From contig NZ_AP022672.1 in the NCBI RefSeq assembly GCF_013374095.1, forward strand, positions 2,231,501-2,295,500: 64,000 bases of DNA, read 5' to 3'. Below the pieces are notes generated by a model. The model searched no databases, was not told the origin of the DNA, and saw only the letters and a program-made list of their open reading frames with translations. This document shows, piece by piece, positions 17,898 to 26,474 of this stretch. The translations under genes were made by a program, and so were the position numbers. The DNA is from Sphingomonas sp. HMP6 (GTDB lineage Bacteria; Pseudomonadota; Alphaproteobacteria; Sphingomonadales; Sphingomonadaceae). Every line of letters begins with the position of its first letter. Position 1 is the stretch's first letter.

Positions 17898-18908
17898 ATG
17901 GCTGTGCCGACCATGCTCGCCCTCACCAGCGACGCGCTGGGCCGGCCCGAGGCTTATGATTTTCGGCATGTGCCGGTGCCCGAACCTGGCGAAGGCCAAG
18001 TGCGGCTGCGCGTCGAGGCGGTCGCGCTCGGCTATGTCGATGCGCTGATCGCAGCGGGAGGCTATCAGCACCGGCCCGCGCCGCCTTATGTGCCCGGCGC
18101 GGAGATCGTCGGCGTGGTCGATCGGGTGGGCCCGAACGTGTCCGGCGTCGCCGTCGGACGGCGTGTCGCAAGCTGGCAATTGCTCGCCGGCGGCGGACTG
18201 GCCGAGTTCGCGCTTGCCCCCGCCGATGCCCTGATTCCGGTCCCTGATTACCTGTCGTCCGTCGTCGCGGCATCCATGCTGCTCGATCATCTGACGGCTT
18301 GGTACGCGCTGTTCGATCGTGGTGGCTTGAAAGCCGGCGAGAGCGTGCTGGTTCTAGGGGCCGGCGGGGGCATCGGTAGCGCTGCGGTACAGCTCGCCGC
18401 GAAAGCCGGCGCACGCGTGATTGCGGCCGCGGGGACACCGCTCAAGCGCGACTATGCCACCGCGCTCGGGGCCGAGTTCGCGATCGACTATCGCGCACCC
18501 GACTGGCGCGACACGCTGCGCGCGACGCTTGGGGGGGCGGTCGATCTGGTGTTCGATCCGGTGGGTGGTGCCAGTTTCGAACCGGCGTTCCGGTCGCTGG
18601 CAAAGAACGGACGCCACCTCATCCTGGGCTTTGCCGGCGGCGATGTGCCCAAACTTCCCGCCAATCTCCCGCTGCTGAAGAACGGCGCGCTGATCGGCGT
18701 CGATGCACGGCATCTGTTCGAAAGCGATCTCGAGCGCGCGATGGCGATCTGGAGCGCGATGTTCGCGCAGGCCGCCGACGGCGACCTGCCGCCCCGATTG
18801 CTCCGGTCCTACACACTGGCGCAAGCCAGGCCGGCCTTGACCGCGCTCGTACAGCGTGACGCCGTCGGCAAGGTCGTCGTCGTCGCTGCGGGTGTTCGGA
18901 CGGCATGA
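17898..18908 (+). CDS. MDR-family NADPH:quinone oxidoreductase-like protein
   Basis: This 336-residue medium-chain dehydrogenase/reductase of the zeta-crystallin/QOR type has an N-terminal GroES-like domain (PVPEPGEGQVRLRVEAVALGYVDAL) and the NADPH motif VLVLGAGGGIGSAAVQLAAKAG. It lacks the catalytic zinc cysteines of true alcohol dehydrogenases. The family reduces quinones or enones in the cytoplasm. Here it may reduce an enone or enoyl-CoA formed in the P450/BVMO pathway. The start at 17898 follows the P450 stop by 5 bp. A longer reading back into the P450 is a frame artefact. Confidence 0.9.
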   Translation: MAVPTMLALTSDALGRPEAYDFRHVPVPEPGEGQVRLRVEAVALGYVDALIAAGGYQHRPAPPYVPGAEIVGVVDRVGPNVSGVAVGRRVASWQLLAGGGLAEFALAPADALIPVPDYLSSVVAASMLLDHLTAWYALFDRGGLKAGESVLVLGAGGGIGSAAVQLAAKAGARVIAAAGTPLKRDYATALGAEFAIDYRAPDWRDTLRATLGGAVDLVFDPVGGASFEPAFRSLAKNGRHLILGFAGGDVPKLPANLPLLKNGALIGVDARHLFESDLERAMAIWSAMFAQAADGDLPPRLLRSYTLAQARPALTALVQRDAVGKVVVVAAGVRTA

Positions 18909-18983
18909 AGCGAAATGGTTCACCCCCACTGAACTTGTAGCAATGCCCGATGCCTTTGGAGAGCGCGGAGGGAGGATCGCTAA

Positions 18984-19011
18984 AGCACGATAAAAAATCG
19001 TTTTATGTGCT
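18984..19011. terminator. AT-rich stem-loop between convergent genes
   Basis: AGCAC at 18984 pairs with GTGCT at 19007-19011, and ATAAAA at 18990 pairs with TTTTAT at 19001, leaving a 5-nt loop and one bulge. It lies at the convergent ends of the MDR gene and the PRC-barrel gene, where a bidirectional terminator is expected. The stem is not GC-rich, so the call is moderate. Confidence 0.4.
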
Positions 19012-19626
19012 GGCGACCCTAATGTTTTCCGCACTTTTTCCTTGCGGGCGCTGATCCGAGACGTTCGCAGGCCAGTCCCCGGCGGGCAGCGGGGGCAGCG
19101 CATCGAACGCGCGCCGCGACAGGCCGAGGTCGAGCTGATCGCAGCCGAACGTGATCTGATCCCGCGGCACCGAGCGCAACTCCTCGGCAATCCCGCCAAG
19201 TCCGCCGGTCGCGACCACGACATAGCTGACGACGCCGGTCTCGCACTCGATCAGCGCCTCTACCGCCTTCCCAACATCGTCCCCCTGCACGTCCCGTGCC
19301 GTCATGCCCGCGATTCCCGTCGCGGTGAACAGTGACGGTACGGCCGCGCGGCGGCTCTTGCTCTTGGCTGACTGGCCACCATCCTCATACGCACGCTGCC
19401 GCCCCAGCCACCGCCAGATCCCAACAAAATTCACAAGAGTCAGGAAGATGTTGGTTGCGACAAGATTGGTCTGCCCGGTCGACAGGCCGACGATCGACCA
19501 GCATACCGACCCGAGCGTGAACACGACAAAGCCCCAGCCGGTAACCCGCGCGCCGAGATTCGCCGCCGTCATCATCGCAGCAATCATCGTGGCGACCGGT
19601 GCAATCCATCCTGCGATATCGGACAC
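19003..19626 (-). CDS. Membrane protein with C-terminal PRC-barrel-like domain
   Basis: This 207-residue protein has two to three transmembrane helices in the first 75 residues (WIAPVATMIAAMMTAANLG; WGFVVFTLGSVCWSIVGL; LVATNIFLTLVNFVGIWRWL), then a basic linker. A PRC-barrel-like domain follows (SLFTATGIAGMTARDVQGDDVGKAVEALI...YVVVATGGLGGI). PRC barrels occur in RNA-processing and photosystem-H proteins and in small envelope-stress proteins. The precise role is unknown. It is monocistronic, faces the MDR gene tail to tail, and does not look part of either catabolic cluster. Confidence 0.75.
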   Translation of the reverse strand: MSDIAGWIAPVATMIAAMMTAANLGARVTGWGFVVFTLGSVCWSIVGLSTGQTNLVATNIFLTLVNFVGIWRWLGRQRAYEDGGQSAKSKSRRAAVPSLFTATGIAGMTARDVQGDDVGKAVEALIECETGVVSYVVVATGGLGGIAEELRSVPRDQITFGCDQLDLGLSRRAFDALPPLPAGDWPANVSDQRPQGKSAENIRVAST

Positions 19627-19802
19627 GAGCGTTTCCTAAAGGTTGGCGTCCATGGCGCCGGTATGTCGTCATCAGGCCGAGATTGGGGGCTGCGCGACCC
19701 CTTATAGGCAGAGTCCGCCGCGCCCCATTCCACACCTTTCGCCCCAACACCCGAGCCGATCACGCGTTCCATCTGCGCCGCCGCGATCCGCCCGGCGACG
19801 GG

Positions 19803-19890
19803 GATGCCGGGGCGTTTGGCACGTTGCAGGGCCGCAAGGCGTTGGTGACCGGCGGCGCTTCACGAAACGGCTGCGCGGTGGTGCAGGCTC
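19803..19890 (+). pseudogene. Possible remnant of a short-chain dehydrogenase N-terminus
   Basis: The plus-strand reading GTLQGRKALVTGGASRNG resembles the first beta strand and TGxxxGxG loop of SDR enzymes (LxGKxALVTGGxxGIG). It starts without an obvious ribosome-binding site, breaks after the loop, and runs into the convergent TetR gene. It may be a decayed gene scar or chance. Otherwise the 262-bp gap 19627-19888 holds nothing I can name. Confidence 0.2.
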
Positions 19891-20506
19891 AATCGGCGAG
19901 ATCGATCCGAAGCAAAGTTGCAACCTGCTTGAAGGCGCGTTCGGGGGCGATGCGATCCTCTTCCCGCAGCATTTCATCGACGGCAAAACCGAGCTCGACC
20001 GCCAGCCGCAGGCGTTGCCACAAATCGCTACGATCCACATGCGGAAGGTGCCGCGCATAAGCCGCGACGAGCTGATCGGTGACATACCGGTGCGATTCGA
20101 GGCGGACATGCACCAGTTGCGGCGTGGCATGCAGCGCGCGCAGGATCCAGACGGCACCCGGCTCGGATTGCGTCACTGCGGCGGTTTCGCGTAGCAATTC
20201 CTCGATCCCGTCGCGTAACGCCGCCACGCCGTGCTCGGCATGGCGCGCGATCCACTGTTCGAGCACGACGTTCTGCCGCGCCATAAGACGCCGTCCGAGT
20301 GCCTCCAGCACGGCATATTTCCCGTCGAAATAGCGGTACAGTGCGGGCGGCGTCAGCCCGGCGCGCGCGCAGATCATGTTGGTCGAAATGCGGTCGATCC
20401 CGACCTCGGCCAGCAGAGTGCCCGCGACATCGAGCAAGCGCTCATAGGTCGCGTGGGCGCGCTCCTGCTTGGGTTGCGAGCGTTTCGAGACAAAGGGCGT
20501 CGTCAT
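19889..20506 (-). CDS. TetR-family regulator, last gene of the seven-gene operon C
   Basis: This 205-residue repressor has an N-terminal helix-turn-helix (LAEVGIDRISTNMICARAGL followed by PPALYRYFDGKYAVLEALG) and a helical effector domain. Its ATG overlaps the MFS stop (ATGA at 20503-20506), so it is translated with the operon and may autoregulate it. The 12-of-14 palindrome ATAGTGTACGCTAT upstream of the first gene (28949-28962) is the most likely operator visible. The effector is unknown. Confidence 0.9.
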   Translation of the reverse strand: MTTPFVSKRSQPKQERAHATYERLLDVAGTLLAEVGIDRISTNMICARAGLTPPALYRYFDGKYAVLEALGRRLMARQNVVLEQWIARHAEHGVAALRDGIEELLRETAAVTQSEPGAVWILRALHATPQLVHVRLESHRYVTDQLVAAYARHLPHVDRSDLWQRLRLAVELGFAVDEMLREEDRIAPERAFKQVATLLRIDLAD

Positions 20507-21621
20507 GCGTCGGCGCTATGACGCACCGATCCCGCGGCCACCAGCGCCAACACCGCCGTGCCGAGGCAGATCGCGCCGAACAGCAGAACCGGCGTGACGG
20601 TGCGATCCGCGATCAATCCGCTTGCAAGCAGCGGGCCGAGGCTCGATCCCACCAATTGCGCGCCCCCGATCAACATCGCGGCCCGCCGGGTTGGATCGGC
20701 GGCGATGACGAGCGGCACCTGGAACGGCAGCGCGAACAGCCACAGGAAGCCGAACACGGCGCTCGCCACGACGAACAAGCCGGAAGGCGCCCACGCCATC
20801 GCCGCGAGCAATCCGAGATTGAGTCCGCCCACGCACAGGATCGTGGTGCGTGGCGGCAGACGCCCCGCCAATACGGTCGCAGCGCCAGCGCCGATCACTT
20901 GCATCGCCAGCGATAGCGGCACGATCAGGTACACCGTCTGCATCGGCACGCCGCGCTGCAACGCCAACGGTTCGACATAGACCCAGATTGCAACGATGAA
21001 CGCGAGGTAGAGAAGGACGCCGACCAAAGCGAGTAGCCCGCGACTGTGCGGTAGCGTCCCGGATTCCGCGTCCCCGCCGCTGGCCGCGTGCGCATCCGGC
21101 ATCCACCGCAACGCGAGAATGCCAGCGAGCGTCACTGCCCCAAGCGTGCCAAACCCAAAGGTGCTGCTCGCTGCAAACAGGCCGAGAATGCTGGCCAGCG
21201 CGCATTGGACGAGCGTCTGTAGCGCAAGGTAGATTCCCGACCAGCGCTCGGGCCGCGCGGTGCCGACGATGAAGCCGATTGCGATCCAGACCAGTACGCC
21301 CTCCCCCAGACCGGCGGCAATCCGGGCGGCGAAAATGCCGCCGTCGCTGCACAGCGGCGTGGCAAGATCGAGCAGCCCGGTTGCCAGCAGCGCGCAAAAC
21401 GCGATCGCGCGCAGTCGGTGCGCTGGCAGGATGAAGCTCGCAGCGCCCGCTGCGATCCCCATCGCCAGCAGCTCGACCGTGGCGAGGCCGCCCAGCGCCG
21501 CGACCGAAAGACGACCTTCCAACGCCAGCGCGCCAAGCAATTGCGGCTGCAACCCGGCGATCAGCACGCCGATCACGCCGACGGCCAGAATGGCCGCGAC
21601 GTGACCGGCGCGCCCCGTCAC
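20503..21621 (-). CDS. MFS transporter
   Basis: This 372-residue membrane protein has about 12 hydrophobic segments (for example HVAAILAVGVIGVLIAGLQP and TVYLIVPLSLAMQVIGAGAA). It fits the major facilitator superfamily, probably inner-membrane uptake of the operon's substrate or export of a product. No family-specific substrate motif is recognised. The GTG start overlaps the preceding stop (GTGA at 21618-21621), and the stop overlaps the TetR start, so translation is coupled on both sides. Confidence 0.82.
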   Translation of the reverse strand: MTGRAGHVAAILAVGVIGVLIAGLQPQLLGALALEGRLSVAALGGLATVELLAMGIAAGAASFILPAHRLRAIAFCALLATGLLDLATPLCSDGGIFAARIAAGLGEGVLVWIAIGFIVGTARPERWSGIYLALQTLVQCALASILGLFAASSTFGFGTLGAVTLAGILALRWMPDAHAASGGDAESGTLPHSRGLLALVGVLLYLAFIVAIWVYVEPLALQRGVPMQTVYLIVPLSLAMQVIGAGAATVLAGRLPPRTTILCVGGLNLGLLAAMAWAPSGLFVVASAVFGFLWLFALPFQVPLVIAADPTRRAAMLIGGAQLVGSSLGPLLASGLIADRTVTPVLLFGAICLGTAVLALVAAGSVRHSADA

Positions 21622-22760
21622 CGTGCGCGTCCGCGCGCGCTGACCGGCCAGATCTCGACCAGCGTGCCGTCCTGGACGACATGATAATGGTCATAGAGGT
21701 TCACGGTCGGGTCGCAGTGCGGAACGGTCAGGCTGACCAGGTCGCCCGGACGCAGCGCCAGGCCGATCCCCGGCGCGACGAGCGCGGCATGTTCATCCCC
21801 CATGAAGATGACCATCGTCTCGGGCGCTGCGCCGCTGCGCACCTGCGCCGCCCCACCGTCGGTCGACAGCGACTTGAACCCGGCATCGATCGTGACCAGC
21901 GCGTCGTGATTGGCGCTGACCACGCGCGCATCGACCGCAAGCGACGGTTCGAACGGCGCGGTACCGTCGCCGGTCAGGTCGCAATCGAGATATTGCTTGT
22001 CCATGAAGACATACGAACCGGCCTGAAGTTCGGTGAAGACCCCGAGTTCGAGATCGATACGATGCGTGCCCGTGCCTGATCCGGTCACGATTTCGGGCGG
22101 GTAGCCCGCCTCGGTCAGCGCGGCGATGACGCGCGACAGATAAGCGGTCCGCTCGACGATCGCGGCATGGCGCGCGGCATAATCCTCGACATGCTGCTGT
22201 ATCCCGCAATAATATTGCACGCCGCGCAGCGTGATATTGTCGCACGCCGCAATCGCCTCGGCGAGTGCGACCGCCGCCTCGGGCGAGGCGACGCCGGTGC
22301 GCCGGATGCCGGGGTCGATGTCGATCACAACATCGAGCGTCGTACCCGCTTCGGCGAGCGCGTGCTGCATCCGCGCGACGACGCCGGGGTCATCGACCGC
22401 CGCCATCAGCCCCGCGCTGCGGCCGGCCAGCGCCGCCAGCCGCACGATTGCCGCCGGTGCCGCGACGGGCGAGGTAATCAGCAGCCCGAGGATGCCACCA
22501 TCGGCGAACACCTCTGCCTCGCCGATCTTGGCACAGCACACACCGACCGCGCCGCGCGCGATTTGGCGGCGCGCGATATCGACGCTCTTGTGCGTCTTGC
22601 CGTGCGGCCTGAGCGCGATGCCCTGCGCCGCAGCCAGCGCCTGCATCGCCGCGATGTTGGCATCGAGTTGATCGAGGTCGAGCACCAGCACCGGCGTGTT
22701 GAGCGCGGCGCGCGAACCCTGTTGGCCGATCAGGTGGCTGTGCAGTTGGAGGTCGTCCAT
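21618..22760 (-). CDS. DSD1/D-threonine aldolase-type PLP enzyme (alanine racemase N-terminal fold)
   Basis: This 380-residue fold-type III PLP enzyme has the PLP lysine in RPHGKTHKS (Lys55), as in D-threonine aldolase and eukaryotic D-serine dehydratase. The C-terminal metal-site pattern PHCDPTVNLYDHYHVV fits their divalent-metal His/Cys ligands. These enzymes split or dehydrate D-3-hydroxy-amino acids in the cytoplasm. In this operon it sits between an aldonolactone-oxidase-like flavoprotein and an MFS transporter, so a beta-hydroxy amino acid or related polar metabolite is a plausible intermediate. The start overlaps the upstream stop by one base (TGATG). Confidence 0.88.
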   Translation of the reverse strand: MDDLQLHSHLIGQQGSRAALNTPVLVLDLDQLDANIAAMQALAAAQGIALRPHGKTHKSVDIARRQIARGAVGVCCAKIGEAEVFADGGILGLLITSPVAAPAAIVRLAALAGRSAGLMAAVDDPGVVARMQHALAEAGTTLDVVIDIDPGIRRTGVASPEAAVALAEAIAACDNITLRGVQYYCGIQQHVEDYAARHAAIVERTAYLSRVIAALTEAGYPPEIVTGSGTGTHRIDLELGVFTELQAGSYVFMDKQYLDCDLTGDGTAPFEPSLAVDARVVSANHDALVTIDAGFKSLSTDGGAAQVRSGAAPETMVIFMGDEHAALVAPGIGLALRPGDLVSLTVPHCDPTVNLYDHYHVVQDGTLVEIWPVSARGRAR

Positions 22761-24013
22761 CAGGAAAACAGCTCCGCCAGATGGGGGTTGAGGAACTTGC
22801 CCGCGGGATCGACCGTCCGCCGCACTTCGCGATAGCGCTCAGCCATCGGATACAGCGTGTCGACGTCGCCGCGCGCGAGCGTGTGCCGCTTGGCCCAATG
22901 CGGCCGTCCGCCAGCGGCGCGGAAAATCGCCTCCGCCTCGGCGAAGGTCTTGCGCCACGGCATCTTGGCGTATTGATGCATCGAGATCGCCGCCACCGGC
23001 CCGGCATTCATCGGGCTCATCCAGATATCGTCCGGCGCCACGACGCGAAACTCGAACGGGAAGGATATCGGCAGCCGCTTGCGACGGATCCAGCCGACCA
23101 CTTCCTCGAGCGCGTCGAGTCCGACCGCGCGCGGCATCTCATATTCCATTTCCTCAAACCGGATCGTGCGGTCGGACGGAAAGATCGCATGCGCCGGGCC
23201 GCGTCGGTTGCCGTTCATCTCGGTCTTCATCATCAACCGCTGGAGCGTCGGGATAAGCGGCGGGATCAGCGCGCCGACATTGAGCACGCGACGAAACGTC
23301 GCTTCCTCCATATCGGTGGTAGAGGGCGGCGGATCGCACGGATCGGTGAGGTCGAGCGTCTTGAGGATCACGCTGTCGGCGTGCGGGAAGAACCAGAATT
23401 CCACGTGCCGGTGAGCCTTGACCAGATCGTCATAGCATTCGCGGATTTCGTCCCACGGCTTCTTCTCGATCCGCTCCGACAGGTGGAATGCCGGCACCAC
23501 CTCCGCGACGATCTCGGTCGCCACGCCGAACAGGCCGAGGGAGAGCCGCTGCGCCTGGAAAAGGTCGGGATTGGTCTCGGCATCGCACCACACCGCCGCG
23601 CCGTCCGCGCCGATCAGGCGGAACCCACGCGCGAACGTCGCCAGGTTGCCGAGTTCGTGGCCGGTGCCATGCGTGCCGGTCGCCATCGCCCCGGCGAGCG
23701 ACTGCGGGTTGACGTCGCCCTGGTTGGCCAGCGCCAGCCCGGCATCGAACAACGCGGCGGTGAGCTTCTTGATGCTCCACCCCGCCGGGATGCGCGCGGT
23801 GCGGCGGTCCGGTGCCACGGTCAGCGTGCCTTGCAGCTCCTCAAGGCTGACGATGACACCGTCCGTCTCGCACAGCGGCATGAACGAATGGCCCGCGCCC
23901 ACCGCACGCACGCTGCTGGCACCGCGGATCGCCTCCGCCAGCGCCGCCTCGCTGGTCGGGCGCAACACCGGCGCGCTCGCCCGCACGCTGCCGGACCAGT
24001 TCGACCAGCTCAT
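22760..24013 (-). CDS. FAD-linked oxidoreductase of the aldonolactone oxidase type (VAO family)
   Basis: This 417-residue flavoprotein has an N-terminal VAO/PCMH FAD domain with GAGHSF (His42, the position of covalent flavin attachment in aldonolactone and alditol oxidases). The segment MATGTHGTGHELGNLATF and a C-terminal ALO domain ending in PHWAKRH and VDPAGKFLNPHL follow. The family oxidises gulono-, arabinono- or similar lactones and alditols. The electron acceptor may be O2 or, given the cytochrome gene just upstream, a c-type cytochrome, though no export signal is seen on this protein. It overlaps both neighbours by 1-4 bp. Confidence 0.88.
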   Translation of the reverse strand: MSWSNWSGSVRASAPVLRPTSEAALAEAIRGASSVRAVGAGHSFMPLCETDGVIVSLEELQGTLTVAPDRRTARIPAGWSIKKLTAALFDAGLALANQGDVNPQSLAGAMATGTHGTGHELGNLATFARGFRLIGADGAAVWCDAETNPDLFQAQRLSLGLFGVATEIVAEVVPAFHLSERIEKKPWDEIRECYDDLVKAHRHVEFWFFPHADSVILKTLDLTDPCDPPPSTTDMEEATFRRVLNVGALIPPLIPTLQRLMMKTEMNGNRRGPAHAIFPSDRTIRFEEMEYEMPRAVGLDALEEVVGWIRRKRLPISFPFEFRVVAPDDIWMSPMNAGPVAAISMHQYAKMPWRKTFAEAEAIFRAAGGRPHWAKRHTLARGDVDTLYPMAERYREVRRTVDPAGKFLNPHLAELFS

Positions 24014-25236
24014 CTCGAGGCCAACTTGGTGCCGTCATCCGCGTCGCACGCGCCCTTCAGCGTCTTGATATAGCGGATCACCAGTTCGAGCCCTTCCTTG
24101 TGCGCGAGATTGCGGCCGAGCTCGGGCATCATCGCGCCGGGATCGGTGCTGGCCATCCGATAGGGCAGGATCGAGCGATCAGGTTGGCCCGGCACGATAT
24201 CGAAGGGGCGATCGCCAGTGCCGCGCCCGGCGGCAACGGGCGGCTTGCACATGCCGAGCACGCGCGGGTCGACCGTCTTCGCGTCGAGCCACAGGCCGGA
24301 CGTGCGCGCTGCGCCCTGCTGGTTGTGGCAATGGCTGCAATTGATATCGAGATAGGAACGCGCCTCAGCCGCGCTACCGGCCGTGTCGTCGTGCCAATCG
24401 CCATTGCGCGGCGCGCCCTGCCCCGGCACCCCGGTCAGATAGCCCAGCGCCGCCAGTCGCCTGAGCTGGTTGATCTCGCCCCCCTCGCCCGGAAAATCGC
24501 GGTTCAAATGGCGTGCCTTAAGGCCGATCGGATTGGTCGCGCGGGTGCGGTAATCCTGCGCATGGCATCCGGCGCACTGGTTCTGGTTGGGCACGGTATA
24601 GGTGAACGCATCCCGGCGCGCGCCGTCGACCAGGGTCAGCGGCATATCGGCACCGGTGCGCTCGAGCGTGGCATCGCTGCCCGCGGCATTCCACACATAA
24701 GGCAACGCCACCCAGCCGGCCGCGCGCTTCACCAGCAGCCGGGTTTCGATCAGCCGGACATGGCGCAAATCCAACCCGCTCACGCCATTCTGGTAACTGG
24801 CCGGCGTGACCTTCAACACCTCGCCGCTGGTCTGCGGTACCGCGGCGCTGGCGGGCGTTGAATAATAGAAGGTCTTGGTGACGATCGTGCCGACCGGGAA
24901 GTCGAACCATTGGTCCGCATCATATTTCGCCGCGTTGCCCTTGGGCATCCAGATCGTGCGCCATTTTTGCGCATAATCACTGAACAATGGCGCGTTCAGT
25001 TCATAGGTGACCAGCCCGGCGCGCGGCGCAATCCGACCGTCGGCGAGCATGAACAGGCCCCAGTCGGAAAGTTTCGCGGGATTGTCGTCGGCATGGAAGG
25101 TTACGGCACGCGGGGCGGTGCTGCACGCGCCGATGAGGAGCGCGACGAGCAACACGCCACATCGCGTCAATAGTCCGTCACGGCTTTCGCCGGGGAGGCG
25201 CGCAATGCGGGGATACGCGAACACCGGGAACCTCAC
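24010..25236 (-). CDS. Diheme c-type cytochrome lipoprotein (SO2930/HNE_0200 family)
   Basis: This 408-residue periplasmic lipoprotein has a signal with lipobox LLIGAC and two haem c motifs, CAGCH and CSHCH. The motifs AQKWRTIWMPKG, WFDFPVGTIVTKTFYY and PNQNQCAGCHAQ are typical of the HNE_0200/SO2930 family. That family is known to occur beside a parallel beta-helix protein, as here. The GTG start at 25236 overlaps the beta-helix stop (GTGA), and the longer upstream frame is artefactual. It probably receives electrons from oxidation of the imported substrate. Its exact role is not established. Confidence 0.85.
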   Translation of the reverse strand: MRFPVFAYPRIARLPGESRDGLLTRCGVLLVALLIGACSTAPRAVTFHADDNPAKLSDWGLFMLADGRIAPRAGLVTYELNAPLFSDYAQKWRTIWMPKGNAAKYDADQWFDFPVGTIVTKTFYYSTPASAAVPQTSGEVLKVTPASYQNGVSGLDLRHVRLIETRLLVKRAAGWVALPYVWNAAGSDATLERTGADMPLTLVDGARRDAFTYTVPNQNQCAGCHAQDYRTRATNPIGLKARHLNRDFPGEGGEINQLRRLAALGYLTGVPGQGAPRNGDWHDDTAGSAAEARSYLDINCSHCHNQQGAARTSGLWLDAKTVDPRVLGMCKPPVAAGRGTGDRPFDIVPGQPDRSILPYRMASTDPGAMMPELGRNLAHKEGLELVIRYIKTLKGACDADDGTKLASR

Positions 25237-26465
25237 GACGTGGCGCTGTCCTTGGTCATCGCCGCAGGCAGCACGATCTCCTTCAGCCGGGTCGCCGGCG
25301 CACAATTCACCGTCGTGTCGATCCGCGCCTTGGCGGATTTGCCCGGCCCATCGATGTTGAGCAGCTTGGCCGTGCCGTTCTGCACGCAGATGCCTGGGCT
25401 TTTCAGCTTGGGATTGGTGAAGCCGTCCCACAACACGTCCGGCAGCCGACCGCCACCCAGCGCCTTCAACGGCTCGAAACGCCCCCCCGGATCATCGCCG
25501 CCGCCCGAGAAGCGATTGCCGGTGACATAAATGTTCTCGGGGAACGGATCATAGGCCGCGGCGATCCCGTTCTTGGTATCGAAGCCAGTCGAATAATAGC
25601 TCGAGATCAGCACGTTGCCGGTCTTGTTATCCTTCAGGTCATTGTCGAAAATCTCGACCTCGTCGTTGGAATTGACGATCACGCCCGAACCCGGCGGCAC
25701 CGAGCTGACCGCGCTGCCCTTGGCACCGAAATTCGCATGGTTGTTGGCGGTGACGGTGTTCTTGTAGACCCGCGTCTTGCTGCCCGGCACCGGCAGATTG
25801 GGCATGTTGAACACCAGGATGCCGCCGGTATTGCCGGTTGTCGTGTTGCCATAGACGTCGGCGTTGCTGGAATTCTCAATCTCGATCCCGGCGACATTGT
25901 CCTCGGCGCGATTGTTGCGCACGATGATGTTGCTCGATTGCCCGACATAGATGCCGGCGTCAGAGGCGCCCTTCACCACCGTACCCTCGATCAGCACGTT
26001 GGTGACTTGCACCGGATAGAGGCCGTAGGCGCCGTTGCTGGTCTTGGGCCCGCCGGTCCATTCGGCGCGCACGCGGCGCATCACCGCATTCTTGGTGCCG
26101 TTGATTTTCAGCGCGTCGCCCTTGCTATCCTCGAACGCCAGATCCTGGATCGTGAAATCGTCGCCGGTCACCAGCATCCCTTCGGCGCCGGAGGTGGCGC
26201 GCGCGAAGGACAGGATGGTCTTGTCCATCCCCGCCCCCTTCACGGTGACGCCGTTGGCGGTAAGGCTGAGGCTGCGGCTCAGCGCATATTTGCCCGCGGG
26301 AATGTCGATCACGCTGCCCGGCTTCGCGTCGAGCAGCTTCTGCTGGAGGTTCTTCTCGAAATCCGGATCGATCACGAAGCCCTGCGCATCGGTCTTCGGC
26401 GCACCGCAGCCGGCGAGCGAAGCGAGGATGGCGGCACAGCCGAATGTGGCAAGGATCTTGCGCAT
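25233..26465 (-). CDS. Parallel beta-helix repeat lipoprotein
   Basis: This 410-residue lipoprotein (lipobox LASLAGC) has right-handed beta-helix repeats rich in Asn ladders, for example GIYVGQSSNIIVRNNRAEDN, GIEIENSSNADVYGNTTTGN and VEIFDNDLKDNKTGNVLIS. These resemble the PbH1/NosD repeats of carbohydrate-active or polysaccharide-binding proteins. A C-terminal segment with two cysteines follows. It is exported and acyl-anchored, lies 9 bp after the TonB receptor stop, and overlaps the diheme cytochrome gene. With that cytochrome it forms a recurrent gene pair. It probably binds or processes the operon's substrate at the cell surface or in the periplasm. Confidence 0.86.
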   Translation of the reverse strand: MRKILATFGCAAILASLAGCGAPKTDAQGFVIDPDFEKNLQQKLLDAKPGSVIDIPAGKYALSRSLSLTANGVTVKGAGMDKTILSFARATSGAEGMLVTGDDFTIQDLAFEDSKGDALKINGTKNAVMRRVRAEWTGGPKTSNGAYGLYPVQVTNVLIEGTVVKGASDAGIYVGQSSNIIVRNNRAEDNVAGIEIENSSNADVYGNTTTGNTGGILVFNMPNLPVPGSKTRVYKNTVTANNHANFGAKGSAVSSVPPGSGVIVNSNDEVEIFDNDLKDNKTGNVLISSYYSTGFDTKNGIAAAYDPFPENIYVTGNRFSGGGDDPGGRFEPLKALGGGRLPDVLWDGFTNPKLKSPGICVQNGTAKLLNIDGPGKSAKARIDTTVNCAPATRLKEIVLPAAMTKDSATS

Positions 26466-26474
26466 GTCTCTCTC

